Shown piece by piece: positions 62,937 to 64,000 of a stretch of DNA of 64,000 nucleotides. The notes below the pieces were generated by a model. It was given only the letters and a program-made list of their open reading frames with translations, was not told where the DNA came from and searched no databases. Each line of letters begins with the position of its first letter. Position 1 is the stretch's first letter. The position numbers and the translations under genes were made by a program. This DNA is from Pseudomonas citri (lineage in GTDB: Bacteria > Pseudomonadota > Gammaproteobacteria > Pseudomonadales > Pseudomonadaceae): contig NZ_JAODAB010000001.1 of assembly GCF_025336485.1 (NCBI RefSeq), forward strand, positions 62,001 to 126,000, written 5' to 3'.

Positions 62937-64000
62937 TCAGGAACGGCGAAAATGAGCCAGGCGATCTTCATCCAATGCCAATCCCAGGCCTGGCGTGGAT
63001 GGAACAAGAAGCTGGAAATCACGGTACTGTGGTCGCTCGACCACGATGTCTTCGGTCAACAACAGCGGACCAAACAACTCGGTGTCCCAGGTCAGGTGTT
63101 TAAGCGTGAGGAATGCATGAGCTGAAGCTAAGGTGCCGATGGCACCTTCCAGCATTGTTCCGCCGTACAGGGCGATGCCAGCGGCTTCGGCGATCTGTGC
63201 CGTACGCAGCACAGCGCGAGGGCCACCATTTTTTGCAATTTTCAGTGCGAAGACGCTGGCTGCACCATTCGCAGCTAGGCTGAAGGCGTCTTCGATGCTT
63301 TCAATGGACTCGTCGGCCATGATGGGTGCTGGGCTTCGCTGGTTCAGCCGAACCTGGCCTGATCGATTAACCCGCGATATGGGCTGCTCGATCAGGTCGA
63401 TTCCGTTCTCGCCTAGCACTTGGCAGCCACGTATTGCCTGGGACTCATCCCAATATTGGTTGACGTCGACCCTCACACTGGCACGATCGCCAAGGGCCTT
63501 TTTGATCGCAACGACATGCTTGAGATCCTGCTCCAAAGGATTGGCGCCGATCTTCAATTTGAAGATGCGATGACGGCGCAGCTCCAACATCTGCTCCGCC
63601 TCGGCAATGTCCCGGGCGGTATCACCGCTGGCAAGCGTCCAGGCGACTTCCAGACTGTCGCGTACCCGACCGCCAAGCAGCTCGCTGACGGCCATTCCAA
63701 CTCGTTTGCCCTGGGCATCGAGTAGCGCGCTTTCGATACCGGACTTGGCAAAGGTATTGCCCTTGGCAATCTTGTCGAGTTTTTGCATCGCGGCATTAAT
63801 GTTGTCCGCTGCCATGCCTACCAGCGCGGGCGCCAAGTGAGCGTCAACGTTGGCCTTGATGCTCTCCGGGCTTTCATAGCCATAGGACAAACCGCCGATG
63901 GTGGTGGCTTCACCAATACCTTCGATGCCGTCACTGCATTGAAGCCGCAGAATGACCAAGGTTTGCTTTTGCATCGTGTGCATGGCGAGCTTGTGCGGAC
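62937..64000 (-). CDS. catB: muconate cycloisomerase, 5' end beyond the window
   Basis: An enolase-superfamily cycloisomerase. Catalytic KxK is in FKLKIGANP, metal ligands in RVDVNQ, LIEQP and MADESI. The frame stays open to the right edge and reads PHKLAMHTMQ there, matching the usual CatB N-terminus, so about 20 residues are missing and the Met at 63983 is internal. It lactonises cis,cis-muconate. First of catB-catC-catA; its CatR-type promoter lies outside. Confidence 0.95.
   Translation of the reverse strand, partial: PHKLAMHTMQKQTLVILRLQCSDGIEGIGEATTIGGLSYGYESPESIKANVDAHLAPALVGMAADNINAAMQKLDKIAKGNTFAKSGIESALLDAQGKRVGMAVSELLGGRVRDSLEVAWTLASGDTARDIAEAEQMLELRRHRIFKLKIGANPLEQDLKHVVAIKKALGDRASVRVDVNQYWDESQAIRGCQVLGENGIDLIEQPISRVNRSGQVRLNQRSPAPIMADESIESIEDAFSLAANGAASVFALKIAKNGGPRAVLRTAQIAEAAGIALYGGTMLEGAIGTLASAHAFLTLKHLTWDTELFGPLLLTEDIVVERPQYRDFQLLVPSTPGLGLALDEDRLAHFRRS

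Overview
The window is a high-GC Pseudomonas chromosome segment, most likely from the P. fluorescens/corrugata/brassicacearum side of the genus. Three things point there: a P. fluorescens-type REP pair at 1036-1127, a Hrp1-class (P. syringae-like) type III secretion island with a single HrpR/S-type activator instead of a pair, and ordinary Pseudomonas housekeeping and catabolic genes (ccm, cat, ben, azoR).

1-30,229 is a compact Hrp/Hrc pathogenicity or plant-association island. From left to right it holds a 5'-truncated HopA1-like effector, hrpL with a translationally coupled GNAT gene (minus strand), then the plus-strand operon hrpJ-hrcV-hrpQ-hrcN-hrpO-hrpP-hrcQ-hrcR-hrcS-hrcT-hrcU, then avrE and an AspH/LpxO-type dioxygenase gene. 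The minus-strand half follows: an unknown gene plus hrpW, shcE, hrpF-hrpG-hrcC-hrpT-hrpV, hrpA-hrpZ-hrpB-hrcJ-hrpD-hrpE, and the activator hrpS. Six Hrp boxes (GGAACY-N15/16-CCACNNA) can be read directly, one before each of hrpJ, avrE, hrpW, shcE, hrpF and hrpA, and a sigma-54-type site lies before hrpL. Inferred circuit: HrpS plus sigma-54 drives hrpL, and HrpL drives the six boxes; HrpV and HrpG tune HrpS.

30,230-34,100 is accessory: a 165-bp foldback element (MITE-like), then a small redox-stress group (pirin, DoxX, azoreductase AzoR) divergent from an HxlR regulator, and a glutathione S-transferase.

34,190-47,937 is a complete N-methylglutamate pathway for methylamine use. The minus-strand genes are gmaS, mgsA, mgsB, mgsC and an Amt ammonium transporter. 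A divergent XRE-cupin regulator follows, then plus-strand purU, folD, mgdA, mgdB, mgdC and mgdD. Together they would turn methylamine into gamma-glutamylmethylamide, then N-methylglutamate, then glutamate plus methylene-THF, with FolD and PurU carrying the C1 unit to formate. A repeated operator-like motif lies on both sides of the regulator gene.

48,310-58,908 is a mosaic: a double-length tandem IclR regulator with an MHS transporter, a 2-hydroxyacid dehydrogenase and an RraA-type protein; a DUF2946-like gene with a TonB receptor; a TetR-controlled metallo-hydrolase/SnoaL pair with visible operators; and an inositol-phosphatase/HisN-type gene. 58,913-60,293 carries ccmE, ccmD and ccmC alone, without ccmAB or ccmFGH. 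60,360-64,000 holds benE, catA, catC and the start-truncated catB of the catechol branch of the beta-ketoadipate pathway. No rRNA, tRNA, CRISPR array or intact insertion sequence was found.
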